Assembly: GCA_030704615.1 (NCBI GenBank)
Contig: CM060731.1
Location: 76,922,756 to 76,986,755, forward strand
DNA length: 64,000 nt
Source of the DNA: Takakia lepidozioides
Taxonomy: Eukaryota; Streptophyta; Takakiopsida; Takakiales; Takakiaceae
Direction of reading: 5' to 3'
The first letter of the stretch is position 1, and every line of letters starts with the position of its first letter. This document shows, in pieces, positions 40,467 to 52,029 of the stretch. The notes beneath the pieces are model-generated. The model was given only the letters and a program-made list of their open reading frames with translations, did not search any database and was not told where the DNA came from. A program made the position numbers and the translations under genes.

Positions 40467-43400
40467 ATGGAAGGCGCATTTGCGGAAATGGTCGCCACAT
40501 TGCAGAGTCTTCAGCTCCAGATGCAAGAACTTCGTGCCTCTACTGCCCAACTACAAGCTGATCAGTCTCAAGATCTTGGCAACGCTCTTAACAATTTGCA
40601 ACAATAAATTTCAGAGTTGAAGGAGTCGAATAATGGATCTTCAACCTTACGAGTCCCTATTACAGCAAATCCTACTGCAACGGTTCCTCCAAATCTTCAA
40701 CAGATTACAAGGGAACCAAAAGTCAGCATGCCCGAAAAATTTGATGGGACGAGATCAAGATTTCGCAGTTTTGTTCAACAAGTACGATTGTTCCTACGAC
40801 TACATCCACAACGCTACCCTGATGAAGGTATTCAAATGGGATTTGTGGGCACCCTTCTATCTGGCGCTGCCCTATCTTGGTTTGCACCGCTATTAGAGAA
40901 AAATTCGCACTTACTATACAATTTTGAAGCGGTCATGTCCGGGTTCACTACAACGTTTGGAGAGAATGATAGAGAGAGAGTTGCAGAGACAAAGATGCGA
41001 AATCTTCGACAAAGAGCACGTCCAGCTTCCGTTTATGCTGCCGAATTTTAACAACTTGTGTGCGATCTTGACTGGAATTAGAAGAGTGTCATTAGTCAGT
41101 TTCGATGTGACCTAAAAGATGATGTAAAAGATTTGTTGCTGACAATGCCAAACGTAAGTACACTGAGCGAATTCATCACCCAAGTCATTGCATTCGATAA
41201 TCGTTTGTTCGAAAGACGTCAAGAGAAGCGATCTGAATGGTCGAGGACGCACCATGTCGCTGCTACTACGGCACCAAACACAACGATCCATCATACATCC
41301 GGTAATGATCATATGCAGATTGATGCTATCCGATTGAAGCCATTGATGCCACAAGAAAAACAAAGACGACGCTCGAATGGATTATTCCTTTATAGCGGAA
41401 AAGATGATCACATAGCATTAAACTGCCCCAACAAGAGAAGATTCAAAGCTCGGGGCACAACTCAAGTGTTCGATACGAGGAGGTCAGAAAATGAAGATGT
41501 CTAGTCACAGTAGGGACCATGCGGCTGGACATCCCAAATTCCTCAAAAAAAAAAGTTTTTTTTTACCTCTAGACCCTGTACCTTGTTTCACAGTTCCAGT
41601 AAAGATCAGGATGCAAAATCGAGATATCTCCGTAGAAGCACTTTGGGATTCGGGCGCTTCAGCGTGTTTTATTGACAAAGACTTTGCGAAGCAACACAAA
41701 TTAACGCTCGCAAGAAAGAAATCTCGGCCCCTGTTGAAGTCATCGATGGACGACCGTTAGCATCAGGAAATATTGACCATGAAACTCGACCCCTTGAAGT
41801 GAAGCTTAAAAATCAAGCATCACAGATTGTTTTCAATGTCATCCAGTCTCCAACAAATGCGTCCCTGGTTTGTACTTCATAATCCTGACATCGACTGGCG
41901 ATCACGAAAAATTTCGGCAAGACAAAAATGCAAAAGTACCAAAGGTATTCAACCCCTGTTTCTTGGAGCTAGAGCCTTCATGAGAGCTACGAAGAAAGAC
42001 GCGATATTTGCAGTTTATGCGACTCCGATCAAAACCACAACAGACCAAGGTACTTTGACATTACCCACTCAATATCAAGATTTCAAGGATATCTTCGAGA
42101 AGAAAAATGCAGACATGTTGCCAGAACATCGGCCTTACGATTGTGCAATTGAGTTGTAAGAATGAGCTCAACCACCATTCGGCCCGATCTACAATTAATC
42201 CGAGACAGAGCTGGCTACTTTACGCGAATACATTGATGAAAATTTGTCAAAGAATTTCATTCGACATTCGAAATCACCCGCGGGAGCACCTATCTATTTG
42301 TGAAGAAGAAGGACGGATCGTTACGCATGTGTGTGGACTATCGTGGGCTCAACAAAGTCACTATAAAAAATCATTACCCACTACCGCTGATTTCCGGACT
42401 CCTCGAACAACTTGGACGAGCAAATTTTTTCACAAATATCGACTTGAGATGAGCTTACAATCTTGTACGAATAAAAGAAGGAGACGAATGGAAGACTGCT
42501 TTTCGCACAAGGTACGGACATTTCAAATATAGTATTATGTCTTTCGGTCTTACAAATGCTCGAGCAATTTTTCAACACATGATGAATGACATCTTTCGAG
42601 AATTTTTAGATGACTTTGTAGTCATCTATTTGGACGACATTTTGATATTTTCATAAAATGAAGAAGAACATGGTCGTCATGTACACCTTGTCCTTGATAA
42701 ATTGAGGAAAAAAAAGACTATATGCCAAATTGGAAAAATGTCTTTTCCACCAATCTGAAGTCGAATTTTTGGGCTACATTATTTCCGACAAAATGGTCTT
42801 TATGGATCAGAAGAAAATACAACCATCATCGAGTGGATTAAACCAACTTCGGTCCGAGATGTATAATATTTTCTAGTATTTTTAAATTTCTATAGAATCT
42901 TCATCAAGGATTACTCCAAAATTGCTGCACCATTGACACGACTTATAGGGAAGGACAAATTTGTATGGGACGAGAAGGCTAACCAAGCATTTGAAAGGCT
43001 GAAGCAGACATTCACAACGGCTCCAATACTGGTACATGCAGACCCATCTAAACCATTCTTTTTGGAAGCAGATGCATCAGACTTTGCACTTGGCACGGTA
43101 CTCTCTCAATACGGTACAGATGGCCGACTTCACCTTGTTGGTTTTCGTTCTCGCAAAATTTCCGCTGCAGAGATCAATTATGAAATCCATGACAAACAAC
43201 TTCTAGCGATTATTGATGTTTTTGAGGAGTGACGTCATCTATTGGAGGGAGCTTAACATCAGGTCACTGTCTATACCGATCACAAAAACCTCGAGTATTT
43301 TATGAGTGCTCGTGTTTTGAATCGACGTCAAGCGAGATGGAGTATGTCACTAGCAATGTTTGATTTTGTTATTACCTACCCTCCCGGACATCTTCAAGGA

Positions 43401-44080
43401 AAACCAGATGCTCTTTCTCGACGAACGTATCTTGCGCCAAAAGAAGGGGATGCAGCTTTTGACCAACAGAAATTCATCATCTTGAAACCAGCAAATCTCC
43501 AAGTGAATATGCTATCCATGTCGAACTATGACGATGTAGAAATCATAAAGGAGATCCATGAAGCACTGACGAGCGATCAATTTGCCACGACACTACGAAG
43601 TCAACTAAATCGACCTCGAGACAACCCACATGTTACAAACGACTTCGAAATTCAAAGATGACTTACTTTACTTCAAGGGACTTCTCTATGTACCTCCAGG
43701 ACCTATACGACTTCGAATTTTTCAAACATGTCATGATCTTCCGGCTGCAGGACATTTCGGCTTCAACAAACAATGGAATTGATATCCAGGGACTATTGGT
43801 GGTCACAGATGTGGAAATCGTGAAAGAATTTATAAAATCTTGCAACACGTGTGCTAGAGCGAAGGGACCACGACATCGACCTTACGGCCTTCTTCAACCA
43901 TTACTCATTCCCAAGGGTCCATGGTCGTCCGTGTCTATGGACTTTATTACGGACCTTGCAATTTCCAAGACCACCGATTCAATCCTTGTTATTGTAGATC
44001 GTTTTACGAAGATGACACATTTCATTCCATGTAATAAGATGGTTATCGGCAAGGAAACTGCAAGACTCTTCCTGATCTGC
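40467..44080 (+). pseudogene. Chromovirus copy 2, gag-pol, truncated in integrase
   Basis: The internal region runs parallel to copy 1. Gag starts at 40467 (MEGAFAEMVATLQSLQLQ) and is cut by TAA codons near 40606 and 41048. The protease keeps DSGAS (near 41650) and the reverse transcriptase keeps YLDD (near 42634). It shares the TGA of copy 1 at 42450 (DLR-AYNLVRI) and has several other frameshifts. RNase H (42933-43661) is broken by TGA near 43231. The sequence ends in the integrase core, after ETARLFL at about 44080, directly against an inverted NERD1 duplication. The chromodomain and 3' LTR are absent. Confidence 0.9.
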
Positions 44081-45037
44081 AAGACCAACGTTTGACATCC
44101 TTGTGAAACAACACAGAAAAATGCATGCATTGCCTTGTAGGGAGCCTATTGATCTACGCTTGTGACACTGGAACCCAATCTCAGAGATGTTGAACCTGTG
44201 TTTCATAATCAATTGAAATTTTAGCCGTCCCTCCAGTGCAATTCCTGTCCTGCCAAATAAGGGGCAGCTTTCATGATTCTTTGATGGGTCGTCTCCAGGT
44301 GAGTTCAAGTGAGGTACCCATGGTACCCAGAGAGGGCACAAACACATAAAATATCACAAACCTACTTGTTGAAGCAGAGATTAGTTCAGGTTGTTGCCCC
44401 CAAAAGGTAAAACTTTCAAACGACACAGGAGTGTGGTTCAACCTTTGCACCCCCAACTCCGGCCTGATACACTCACTCTCCGCTTCCCATCTTGAAAATT
44501 TGTTCGTTCGAAGGTCATTCTCTGGACTTTTAAACTGAAAGTCTCAATCCACTCTATCTACAGTATATACATCAAAATTGAGATTTTTCACAGCACTGAT
44601 TGTACTTGGTTAGATTCTCTGTTGTGATCCCCGAGTCTACACGAGCAAATCAGGTGTAACCATAACTACGGATCAGCTTAGCTCAAAAGTTCGTGGGAAG
44701 AAGCTGCAGCCCTCACTTACATCAAAGTACATTCACGGCCAAGAATAGTTTGGGTTCAGGAGCACCGACAAATGCACCATCCTCTTACTACCGACAGCAG
44801 ACAGACGAAAAATCCGATTTCCGTGCTTTCAATACCCACGAGCTTTGCACCCTCGGCCCTTTAGAAATACAGGCACCATGTCACGCAATTCCAAAGCACA
44901 ATACACTCTTCATTAGAAAGACAAAAAGAAAATACGGCATACCACCTGAAAAAAATCGCCAAGGCCGACTACAGTAGAATTTCCAAATCTCCTTGCCTCA
45001 TTTTCTCATCAATGCTCTCCAGCACCACCTGTGACCA
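44081..45037 (-). pseudogene. Inverted duplication, copy 2 (NERD1 intron 1 and exon 1)
   Basis: This is the reverse complement of about 20500-21452. Exon 1 can be read on the minus strand near 45007-44940 (MRQGDLEILL) but has a TAG in the place of CAG and other changes. The left edge abuts the truncated chromovirus integrase. The promoter side continues beyond the CACTA element at 51436-51529. It is clearly a non-functional fragment. Confidence 0.85.
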
Positions 45038-46390
45038 CACTACAACAGATGAGCGTTTTTATGACTGCAAATATGACTATTTTTTCAGTCCTATATGCGT
45101 TCATGACTACATGACTCTGAAGTGAAAAAAACGGCATGATAGCGATTAGTCTTTAGGACTGCGTTTTGCAAGTCATAGCCGTGACTGCGTGCGTGGTACC
45201 TGAAGTCATGCAGAAGAGAGTGATGTAGTCACAACTCTATAATTTACGTATGACTAACTATATGACTACATTGTCTGCTGAGCGTTGCCTACATGGAGAG
45301 ATTTCAGTGGAACACGTGCACCACTGCACAAGCGACACATCACGCATTCGTGAAGGGATCATATGACTATATGTCTGCAGAGCGATGACTATATGGAGAG
45401 GCGCCGGATGGACATGTGCGCCACTGCGAATTTGACACGTCATTTTTAAAATATTTTTGAATAATGTTTTTAATTTTAATAAAACAAATTATAAAATTAC
45501 AAAATTTAGATTATTAATTGATTTAAATTCTTCATTATATTTTTGGGAAAATAGAATGGAAGGCCAACGGGGCTTGTACAAGTCCTGCAAATCATATTAC
45601 CAAATTCCAAATTGGACAAGCATCCCCTCGGATGCCTCAAAGTCTAATGTGGAGCAAAATCCGAAACAAACTTGGTGGCAGTATGGCAGTCACCACACAC
45701 CCGAAGATTCTTCACGAGATAGAGAGACATCCCTGCAGCTCATTAGCCCAAAACCTCGATTGTCCCACCATTGACTGGGGTCAGAAAAATTCCACAGCTT
45801 CTCCTCGTCTCTGTTACCTGTTTTTGGATACTTTCCTGTTGTCATGTTGGCAATTTCATGTCAAAGTCACTCCAAACTATCAAAGGTTCACTCAACCAGC
45901 TAACTTGCAGAATTCATAATGAAAATTGAGGGTTGATTATGATAAGAGGGAAAAACAGGGTGAAATGTGTTGAAGAAGGTGCCTTGATTAACAGTGCCTG
46001 ATTTGATCAATTGTGTTGCTGCTGCTGCGGCTTCCAGTTGACCATCTATCCATGCAGGTTTCTTGTACCTATCTTTCCACAGTGAATCATAGGTAATCTG
46101 GAGCATGAAATTCGGCCCTCTTGGATGAATCTGGACCCATACTCTATCCCTGCTCCTTCAGCTATCCATGCCTCTGCACAAATCATGCATACATCCTCGC
46201 CTTGCTTCTAGCAGCTGACAATGACAGCCTAGAATTGTTCCAGCAAACACCCCAACCCTACTTTTCACACTAGTTCCTATGCTCAATTGCATCTGCTACT
46301 CTCTATAATCCAACAGGCGTTCACCTTCTTGCCTCGATTGTCCCACCATTGACTGGGTTAGAAAAGTATTCATTCCACATCTTCTCCTCG

Positions 46391-47382
46391 TCATTTGCCC
46401 TGGGTCTCCAAAGCCTCCATCCCGCGCCCTTGCTGTGCATACCCTGCAATCATCACACTCCACGACACCACATGTCGTTCAGCCATACTGTCGAACACTC
46501 CCTTTGCATCCTCAATGCACCCACATTTGGCATACATGTCCACCAGGGCAGTGTTCAGAATGACATCAGGTGCAATTCCAGATTTGATGATATCACTGTG
46601 GATCTCTTTGCCATTTTCCAGGGCTGCCAGGCTTGCACAAGCATTACAAACACACACAAACGTGATCTGGTTACACTTCACCCCCTGCCCCCATCATAGG
46701 TCTCCAAAGCCTCCATCCCGTACCCCTGCAAGCATCGCGTTCCACGACATCACATCTCGTTCAGCCAGAGTGTGGAATACTCCCTTCGCATCCTGAATGC
46801 ACCCACATTTGGCAAACCTGTCAGTTTAGGATGACAGCTGGTACAATTCCAGCTTTGACGATGTCAGCATGGACCTCTTTCCCCTTTTCCAAGGCTCCCA
46901 GGCTTGCACACGCATTGCAAACACCAACAAAGGTGATGTGGTTGGGCTTCACCGGCCCTTCGCGCAACATTTGCTCATAGGTCTCCAAAGCATTCCTACC
47001 ACACCCATGTTAAATCCTGCCAACATTATATTCAACGTGATCAAAGTTCGTTGAGGCATTCCGTTGAACACTCGGTGTGCATTCATGATGCTCTTGCACT
47101 TAACATACATGTTCACAAGGGTGTTGAGGAGAAAAACACTTGGCGTGAATCCACTTTGGATAATGTGAGTGTGCACCTGCTTTCCAGCCAGACCCCTCAT
47201 TTTGACGCACTTACGCAAGAGACAGACATACATATCTGAATCTGCTGAAATGCTCCTTGGTTTAAAGGTTGTAGAGCCTCTTTCAGTATGCCTGCCTCAC
47301 AAAGCATCTTCACATGCCTAGAAGAGCCAAAAGAGGCATTATGGACTCCCTCTCTTGATCCTCTTTTAGAAGTTGTGGTCAT
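46391..47382 (-). pseudogene. PPR gene, N-terminal part, captured in the CACTA element
   Basis: On the minus strand an N-terminal segment (47382 on; ILKEALQPLNQGAF) leads by frameshift into MYVCLLRKCVKMRGL at 47233. PPR repeats then follow with FLLNTLVNMYVKC and, further on, [20 protein letters not shown] and HVVSWSVMIAGYAQQGRG. PPR proteins of this PLS type bind organelle RNA and often direct RNA editing. The frame is broken between 46690 and 46960, and no C-terminal E or DYW domain is present. It is therefore a partial, decayed gene. Confidence 0.8.
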
Positions 47383-47398
47383 GGTTGAGGTGCCTGAT

Positions 47399-48966
47399 TT
47401 AAATCAGGGCTGCTAGGCCTGCAATGCACACAAACATGATGTGGCCGGGCTGAACCCCTTCCCTCATCATTTGCTCATAGGTCTCCAAAGCCTCCATCCC
47501 ACGTCCCTGCTGTGCATACCCTGCAAGCATCGCACTCCACGACACCACATCTCGTTCAGCCATAGTGTTGAACACTCCCTTTGCATCCTCGATGCACCCA
47601 CATTTTGCATACATGTCCACTAGGGTATTGTTCAAAATGACATTTGGTACAATTCCAGCTCTAAAGGTGTCACCATGGACCTCCTTCCCCTTTTCCAGAG
47701 TTGCCAGGGCAGTGTTTCGAATGACATTAGGTACAATTCCAGCTTTGATGATATCCCCATGCACCTCTTTGCCCTTCTCCAGGGCTGCCAGGCCTGCAAT
47801 GCATACAAACATGATGTGGCCGGCTGAACCCCTTCCCCCATCATTTGCTCATAGGTCTCCAAAGCTTCCATCCCACGTCCCTGCTATGCATACCCTGCAA
47901 GCATCGCACTCCACGACACCATCTCGTTCAGCCATAGTGTTGAACACTCCCTTTACATCCTCGATGCACCCACATTTTGCATACATGTCCACTAGGGTAT
48001 TGTTCAGAATGACATTTGGTACAATTCCAGCTCTGAAGGTGTCACCATGGACCTCCTTCCCATTTTCCAGAGCTGCCAGGGGAGTGTTTAGAATGACATT
48101 AGGTACAATTCTAGCTTTGATGTTATCCCCATGCACCTCTTTGCCCTTCTCCAGGGCTGCCAGGCCTGCAATGCATACAAACATGACGTGGCCGGCTGAA
48201 CCCCTTCCTCCATCATTTGCTCATACGTCTCCAAAGCTTCCATCCCACGTCCCTGCTATGCATACCCTGCAAGCATCGCACTCCACGACACCACATCTCG
48301 TTCAGCCATAGTGTTGAACACTCCCTTTGCATCCTCGATGCACCCACATTTTGCATACATGTCCACTAGGGTATTGTTCATAATGACATTTGGTACAATT
48401 CCAGCTCTAAAGGTGTCACCATGGACCTCCTTCCCATTTTCCAGAGCTGCCAGGGCAGTGTTTAGAATGACATTAGGTACAATTCCAGCTTTGATGATAT
48501 CCCCATGCACCTCTTTGTCCTTCTCCAGGGCTGCCAGGCCTGCAATGCATACAAACATGATGTGGCCGGCTGAACCCCTTCCCCCATCATTTGCTCATAG
48601 GTCTCCAAAGCCTCCATCCCACGTCCCTGTTGTGCATACCCTACAAGCATCACACTCCACGACACCATCTCGTTCAGCCATAGTGTTGAACACTCCATTT
48701 GCATCCTCGATGCACCCACATTTTGCATACATGTCCACTAGGGTATTGTTCAGAATGACATTTGGTACAATTTCAGCTCTTAAGATGTCACCATGGACCT
48801 CCTTCCCCTTTTTCAGAGCTGCCAGGGCAGTGTTTAGAATGACATTAGGTACAATTCCAGCTTTGATGATATCCCCATGCACCTCTTTGCCCTTCTCAAG
48901 GGCTGCCAGGCTTGCACAAGCATTGCAATGCACACATGGGACAAAGTAGAACAACAAGAAACCCAC
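47399..48966 (-). pseudogene. Tandem array of PPR modules, four copies
   Basis: A module of about 370-380 bp repeats head to tail, with equivalent points at about 47441, 47820, 48190 and 48566. Each module encodes, on the minus strand, [20 protein letters not shown], a second near-copy of that helix pair ([18 protein letters not shown]), then [18 protein letters not shown] and [20 protein letters not shown]. The modules are about 90-95% alike. Small deletions put consecutive modules in different frames, so no single long protein results. They lie upstream, on the minus strand, of the N-terminal PPR piece. Confidence 0.82.
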
Positions 48967-49559
48967 ATCACAGAGAAGAGAGAGGTTCTCACCTTATCAC
49001 GACCTTCGACAAACACATGAATGGGTTGGTTGGTGTCAAGAGGGCGAGGTCGGATTCGGCGGCCACCAGAAATCAACAGGAGTGGATGCAAGCATACGCT
49101 TTCTTTTCTTTGTCACTGACAGAGGAGTTTCCTCCTCTTCTTGGCCTACCACTTCGGGCATCAGCTCCTGCTCCTTCAAATGATTCTCCTTATGTGTGAT
49201 AATTGCATGTGCCTCATCCCAAACTTGTCTCTATGATAAGAATGCTTTGCTTGGACATTCGGCAATTGATTCATACCTGCTCTCGGGCTGGGGCCAGGCA
49301 CACACATATCAGAAATGAAGACGAAGGATATGCCACCAGCTGTAACCCTTGGCCATAATACATTAAGAGCGTACTCCCTGTAGGATGCCTTTCTGGAGCT
49401 ATGGTAAGGCTTTGAACCGCAATATATAAAACCAGGTCAAGAGTGCTGAATTGCTTATAACAATCCCAAAAAATGGAACGCATGAGTAAGAGAGAGAGAG
49501 GGTAGACCCTGGCTGAAATAGACAAGCCAGAAAGAGCAGAAAAGATTGCATACCTCTCT

Positions 49560-49882
49560 ATGGATAACTGCTGATCCATGCTTGGGTCAACTGGGAGAGA
49601 GGAACTCTCTACACACAGGGAGGCCATCATTTGCTGGCGACTGAGGGTTTTCCCCTGTAACAGCATACCTTCTTGGAAGCTCAAAGTTTCAGCATGCATC
49701 ATATCTCCCACTGTCCTCTCAAGATGAGACTCTACCACCGTCTCCAATACCTTCCCATTTAGGCTCTCTGTGTGCTCAATATCTGTAAGATCTATCTGGT
49801 TCACCTTAGAAACACATGGGTTGCTCTTCACAGTTGCCTCCTCCTCCATACACTTTAAGCCACCATCCGCAATCCCTCCCAC
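49560..49882 (-). pseudogene. Exon-like captured fragment, unknown
   Basis: An open frame on the minus strand begins about 49882 (MGGIADGGLKCMEEEATV) and reads through an acidic, soluble-looking sequence to SMDQQLSIER, where a good donor (GAG/GTATGC) occurs at about 49553. The clean donor and the amino-acid composition suggest a captured host exon. I do not recognise the protein. Confidence 0.35.
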
Positions 49883-50149
49883 TTCATTTGTGAGAGGGCA
49901 AAACAGGCTGAAAATAGGTCAAAGAAGAAGGTGCCCTCACCATATTGTCCTTGAGCTTGTGTCATGACTTGACCTGCCATCAACCCAAAAGGACCTCTTG
50001 TGCCTGCTGCTTGTGTCTGTAGTCAGGTAATGTCGGATTGGTCTGTGAGATCGAACCACCACGGTGCAGCTGAGTAGGCAGAGATTGAAACACGACCTGC
50101 TAAGACCAAGCTAACTCTCCCAAGAATGGCGAGCTCGCAAGAATGTTGC

Positions 50150-50930
50150 GAGCTTCTCCTCGTCTCATCTCCTCCTCCTCTCCTCCTTCCTGCATCATTT
50201 GCTCAACGCCTCCATCCCACGCCCTTGCATATCCTGCGATCATCGCGTTCCATCCCTCGGCTACATGGTGTGGCGCAGGAGACCAAAAAAACGCCAAGTC
50301 CCAGCCCTCCTTTGTGTTCACGATTACCCTAATGGACAACCTTATTAACAACTTTTTAACTTTTTTAATCCTAATGGGCAACTTATTAACAACTTTTTGA
50401 CTTTTTAGCCTTTTGCACTTTGATTCATTCTAGGTCAAAGGCTAAAATCCTGCTACCATACTTGTCTAGAAAACCAAAATACCACGTAAACAAACATTTG
50501 ATAGTGGTAGTAAAATATATTACCATTGGGCTGGTTTGAACACTTGCTAGTAAAAACTTTCACTTTGAGTTATTGAAATTGAAATATACATTGTAAATTA
50601 TATTTTCATAATTACAGCTATCAATGTTTGACTTAGGGGTGGTAGAATAAAGGACTCCGTAATGAAACTTTTGATAGTTGTAGTGAATTGTTCTATTAAT
50701 ATCAGCACATTTCACTACGTGGTGCTAGAAATAGTGAAAAGTGGCAAATAGTGAAATTCATAGTAAAATACCGACGGTGCTAAAAACCGTAGTGTGTTGT
50801 AGTGCCTCGTTGTGTCTATCCTTGCCCCTTCCTGCATGCTCAAGAATAGGTCTGCAAAGCCTCCATCCCACGCCCCTGCACATCCTGCGATCGTTGCGTT
50901 CCATGCTCTAGGCTTGTGGATACTAAGAAA
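50150..50930 (-). pseudogene. Two short PPR scraps
   Basis: Minus-strand reading gives WNAMIAGYARAWDGG at about 50195-50260 and WNATIAGCAGAWDGG at about 50860-50910, both the V-S-W-N-x-M-I-A-G-Y motif of a PPR repeat. Both lie in otherwise unrecognised DNA of the CACTA element. Between them, at about 50775-50803, the reverse complement reads CACTACAACACACTACGG, like the end of another CACTA-type element. Confidence 0.5.
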
Positions 50931-51435
50931 ACATATGGTGTGGCGGGAGACAAAAAAATCCCAAAAAGAGGCCAAGTCCTAGCCCTCTGTTCATGGCTGG
51001 CACCCTAATGGGCAACCCTATAAGCAACTTTTTGATTTTTTTTAACCTTGTGCACTTTGATCATTGATGAATGAACTTATCCAATGGATGAATACATTCG
51101 TGTATGTGCCTTCAAAATGACACGTGTAGTGATGCAGTCGTATAATTAGAGCTCTGAAACCATATTTAGTCATGAAGTCATACGATTCTAGGAAAATTCA
51201 TCCATGTGTAGTCCTCCATATGACGTGAGTCATATAAACCATCCCTGTCATCATGGTCAACAATGTTTGACCAATGCTCCCTACCTTTCCGGAGTCATGT
51301 AGTGATATCCATTACTACAGAGTGATAAAACTATGACTGCAATGCATTTCAGCGTTCTGTAGTCGTGTACCTAATGCCGTTTTTATGACTCCGCAAAAGC
51401 CGTAGTCCTAAAAACGCTCATCTCTTGTAGTGCCA

Positions 51436-51529
51436 TCAACACCACCAGCTCGCGTCTCCTCATCGAACTCCACCCCATGGTACGTGCAACGACATCAACA
51501 ATCAACTGCCAAAGAACCAGATCACAACG
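51436..51529 (-). repeat. Inverted duplication, copy 2, promoter side
   Basis: Reverse complement of about 20403-20496. It continues copy 2 of the NERD1 duplication on the far side of the CACTA element, and ends exactly at the LTR of gypsy element 3. Confidence 0.85.
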
Positions 51530-51868
51530 TACAACAACCCTGGGTTCTTTCAACTGTGACAGGAATCACTCGTGAGCAATCCTTTAACAGTTTAGGTCTT
51601 GATGGAACCATAATCACAAGATCTACACTGTCTTTTTGTAAAAAAATGTGAAGCATAGTCCTTGTCCTACAAAAGCCAGTGACTATTTCTAGATTAACCA
51701 ACTCTAATATGCACAGCACCGGTTATCACATCCGGTCCACCCAGCCACCACACCGTGCCTATCTCCTACATCAGATCTATCGGATCCTAGTGTCCTCCAG
51801 GCCACCATCCTCAATCTTCTTCTCCTCTCTTCGTGTATGCCAGAACCACCGCTCTTTCTTCGTGTACA
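51530..51868 (-). repeat. Gypsy element 3, 3' LTR
   Basis: A 339-bp sequence from TACAACAACCCTGGG to TTCGTGTACA on the plus strand, about 93% like 58703-59039. Reading on the minus strand it begins TGTACACG and ends GGGTTGTTGTA. Flanking bases do not give a target duplication with the other end, so the element has been rearranged. Confidence 0.9.
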
Positions 51869-52029
51869 GGTGACCTTCATCACCCGTTGACCTCCTTGGC
51901 AGGTGATCAGTACTCAAAGCTTGTAGTTGTCTCTCAAGACCTTCACGTGACACTGCTCCAACTTTCCCCCACCTGTCATTCACACCACCCCATGGCCTTT
52001 TCCACCCAGAAGTCATTCAAACTTGTTGC

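Larger units (their letters stand above)
45038..51432. mobile_element. CACTA (En/Spm) element, 6.4 kb, non-autonomous, with captured gene pieces
   Basis: The left end reads CACTACAACAGATGAGCG and the right end, in reverse complement, CACTACAAGAGATGAGCG, continuing as imperfect inverted repeats. Both ends are flanked by CCA, a 3-bp target duplication typical of CACTA elements. The homologous sequence at 20403-21452 lacks the element and has a single copy of the target, which confirms the borders. Subterminal repeats of the form ATGACTA and TATGACT fill 45050-45440 and 51060-51410. No transposase frame is recognised. The interior consists of AT-rich DNA, PPR gene pieces and other fragments, so it fits a gene-capturing non-autonomous element. 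Confidence 0.92.

Noticed and set aside
47565-48949. Two long plus-strand frames (248 and 212 residues)
   Set aside because: They are antisense shadows of the tandem PPR modules; their repeated peptides mirror the module repeats.
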